Part shown: positions 6,172 through 7,233 of the stretch, piece after piece | Position numbering within the stretch: position 1 is the stretch's first letter | Layout of the letters: each line of letters starts with the position of its first letter | NCBI GenBank assembly: GCA_003154055.1 | Contig: PMCH01000268.1 | Coordinates: 3,873 to 11,105, forward strand | DNA length: 7,233 nucleotides | Direction of reading: 5' to 3' | DNA from: Acidobacteriaceae bacterium | GTDB lineage: Bacteria; Acidobacteriota; Terriglobia; Terriglobales; Acidobacteriaceae | Notes under the pieces: generated by a model | What the model was told of the DNA's origin: nothing | Database searches by the model: none | What the model saw: only the letters and a program-made list of their open reading frames with translations | Made by a program: the position numbers and the translations under genes

Positions 6172-7106
6172 CACGCCAGACGCTTCAGGAATCCTCTTGC
6201 GAGGATGGTGAGCTTTTCAGAAGCAGACAGTCGGACGCGCTCGCTGAAAACGTCGTACTGGCGCAAGGCGATCTTTTCCAGCAAGCGGCGGTAGATGGTG
6301 ATCAGCACCCACAAGGCGGGCTGGCTGTCTTCATTCACCAGGTGGACCAACTCTTCGCCAGAACCGTAGAAATCGCGAGCGCGATCGGCTTCCATCGCCA
6401 GGAGCGGTCGGAGACGGGCAACATCAGGCGACGTGAAATCCGCGGCGGAAAGGCCAAACTGGGCCAGATCGTCCTCTGGAAAGTAGAGGCGGCCCATGGC
6501 AGCGTCTTCCTTCACATCGCGAATGATGTTGGTGAGCTGGAAGGCCACGCCGCAACGCTCCGCCAGCGGTTCGGCGGAGGGATCGCGATAGCCGAAAATA
6601 CGAATGCACACCAGTCCAACCACCGAAGCGACCCCGTAGCAGTACTGCCGAAGTTCTTCAAACGTGCGATAGCGGATGCCGAGGGTTGCGGACGTTTCCG
6701 CCGGGGCGGGTTCCTGCTCCACGTCGACAGCGGTGCCGTAGGCCAACTGGTCGAGCAGGCCAACCGGGATCTGGTAGCGGCGCTGCGCGTCGGTCAGCGC
6801 CAGCAATACCGGCTCGTCCGTGGGTTGGCCGGCGAAGGCGCGGTGGACGGCATCCAGCCACTCCGCCAGTTTGTTGCGGCGGTCGTAAAGGCTCAGCGTG
6901 TTGTCGTCGGTGATATCGTCGCAGCGCCGCATGAAGGCATACACGGCGCTCAGGGCGTTCCGCTTCGGGCGGGGCAGAACGACAAAGCCGTAATAGAAGT
7001 TGCGCGCCGCCGACCGGGCAATATGGCGGCAGACGGAATAGGCCATTTCCAACTGCGAGGTAGTGGGCGCAAATTGAACGGGTGAGCTTCCCACGGCGGC
7101 ACTCAT
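6171..7106 (-). CDS. hpnD: Presqualene diphosphate synthase HpnD
   Basis: A 311-residue trans-isoprenyl diphosphate synthase (squalene/phytoene synthase fold). The first Asp-rich motif is DDITD (63-67); the second is D197-VKE-D201 in 'QLTNIIRDVKED', followed by GRLYFPEDDL (205-214). This second motif and 'CYGVASVVGLVCIRIFG' (156-172) fit HpnD better than HpnC, whose equivalent usually reads 'NF.QD...D'. HpnD condenses two farnesyl diphosphates to presqualene diphosphate. ATG 7106 is chosen because GGGGA (7118-7114) lies 7 bases upstream, the hpnC frame ends across it in an ATGA overlap, and the protein opens normally from it. The frame is open further upstream but that stretch is hpnC in another frame. 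An Ala/Pro/Glu-rich insertion at about 130-144 is unusual. CrtB (phytoene synthase) is the alternative; hpnE next door argues against it. Confidence 0.9.
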   Translation of the reverse strand: MSAAVGSSPVQFAPTTSQLEMAYSVCRHIARSAARNFYYGFVVLPRPKRNALSAVYAFMRRCDDITDDNTLSLYDRRNKLAEWLDAVHRAFAGQPTDEPVLLALTDAQRRYQIPVGLLDQLAYGTAVDVEQEPAPAETSATLGIRYRTFEELRQYCYGVASVVGLVCIRIFGYRDPSAEPLAERCGVAFQLTNIIRDVKEDAAMGRLYFPEDDLAQFGLSAADFTSPDVARLRPLLAMEADRARDFYGSGEELVHLVNEDSQPALWVLITIYRRLLEKIALRQYDVFSERVRLSASEKLTILARGFLKRLA

Positions 7107-7233
7107 TGCACTTTCCCCGGTAATTTCCCCAGGACTTTGCCCAGCGCGGCCCGTGCCACCAGGGCCAGCTAGCCGGTCTTGGAGATGGCGGGCCGGCGGC
7201 CGAGCACGGCGCACCCCTGACGCTCGATTGCGT
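7103..7233 (-). CDS. hpnC: Hydroxysqualene synthase HpnC, C-terminal end, with internal TAG
   Basis: Reading leftward from the edge, the frame gives AIERQGCAVLGRRPAISKTG and then meets TAG at 7171-7169. The same frame continues for 21 sense codons (LALVARAALG and on) to TGA at 7105-7103, which overlaps the hpnD ATG by 4 bp. 'AIE.QG..V...RP..SK..K' followed by a short Leu/Ala helix is how HpnC proteins usually end, so the TAG probably replaces a Lys codon (AAG) or similar. As it stands the protein loses about 21 residues beyond the catalytic region and may still work. HpnC converts presqualene diphosphate to hydroxysqualene. Only the tail is inside the window, so the call rests on this motif plus the hpnC-hpnD-hpnE order. 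Confidence 0.7.

Noticed and set aside
5853..7085. 410-codon open frame on the plus strand opposite hpnD and hpnE
   Set aside because: It spans two real genes in antisense, shows no domain, and has the composition of a shadow frame.
7107..7214. Upstream extension of hpnD to an ATG at 7214
   Set aside because: This stretch is the hpnC C-terminus in another frame, and ATG 7106 has both a ribosome-binding site and the ATGA overlap.

Overview
The window looks like a chromosomal segment of a GC-rich bacterium that makes hopanoids. Acidobacteriota (Terriglobia/Koribacter-like) is my best guess. It rests on the hpnC-hpnD-hpnE set next to an hpnJ-type radical SAM gene and an ArsR/SRPBCC cassette. 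The taxonomy is inference only, because no rRNA or universal marker is present.

Left part (1-1649, + strand). The window opens in the last 33 codons of a TolC-type outer-membrane efflux gene, followed by a GC-rich hairpin with no T-tract. Next comes a tight three-gene cassette in which each junction is a 4-bp ATGA overlap: an ArsR-family winged-helix repressor, an SRPBCC/AHSA1-like protein and a small four-helix membrane protein. A direct repeat and an inverted repeat around the regulator's start codon could be its operator.

Middle part (1813-4110, + strand). hpnJ is a radical SAM enzyme of hopanoid side-chain maturation. It is preceded by an extended -10 box only about 15 bases from its ATG. 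It is followed by two paralogous four-helix DMT-type half-transporters that overlap by 4 bp (GTGA). The layout suggests an enzyme plus a heterodimeric membrane translocator made as one unit, possibly for a hopanoid-related lipid or head group. The transporter substrate is inference.

Right part (4119-7233, - strand). Reading leftward from the right edge: the C-terminal end of hpnC, then hpnD (presqualene diphosphate synthase) and hpnE (hydroxysqualene dehydroxylase), with overlapping junctions. Together these genes convert farnesyl diphosphate to squalene, the substrate of squalene-hopene cyclase, which is not in the window. Beyond hpnE lies a separate PilZ-domain gene that converges on the transporter pair with only 8 bp between stop codons.

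The strongest unexpected signal is in hpnC. An in-frame TAG lies 22 codons before a second stop that makes a perfect ATGA overlap with hpnD. The intervening codons still read like the normal HpnC tail, which points to a recent nonsense change or a base-call error. No mobile elements, CRISPR arrays, tRNAs or rRNAs were seen, and no stretch over 300 bases lacks a gene.
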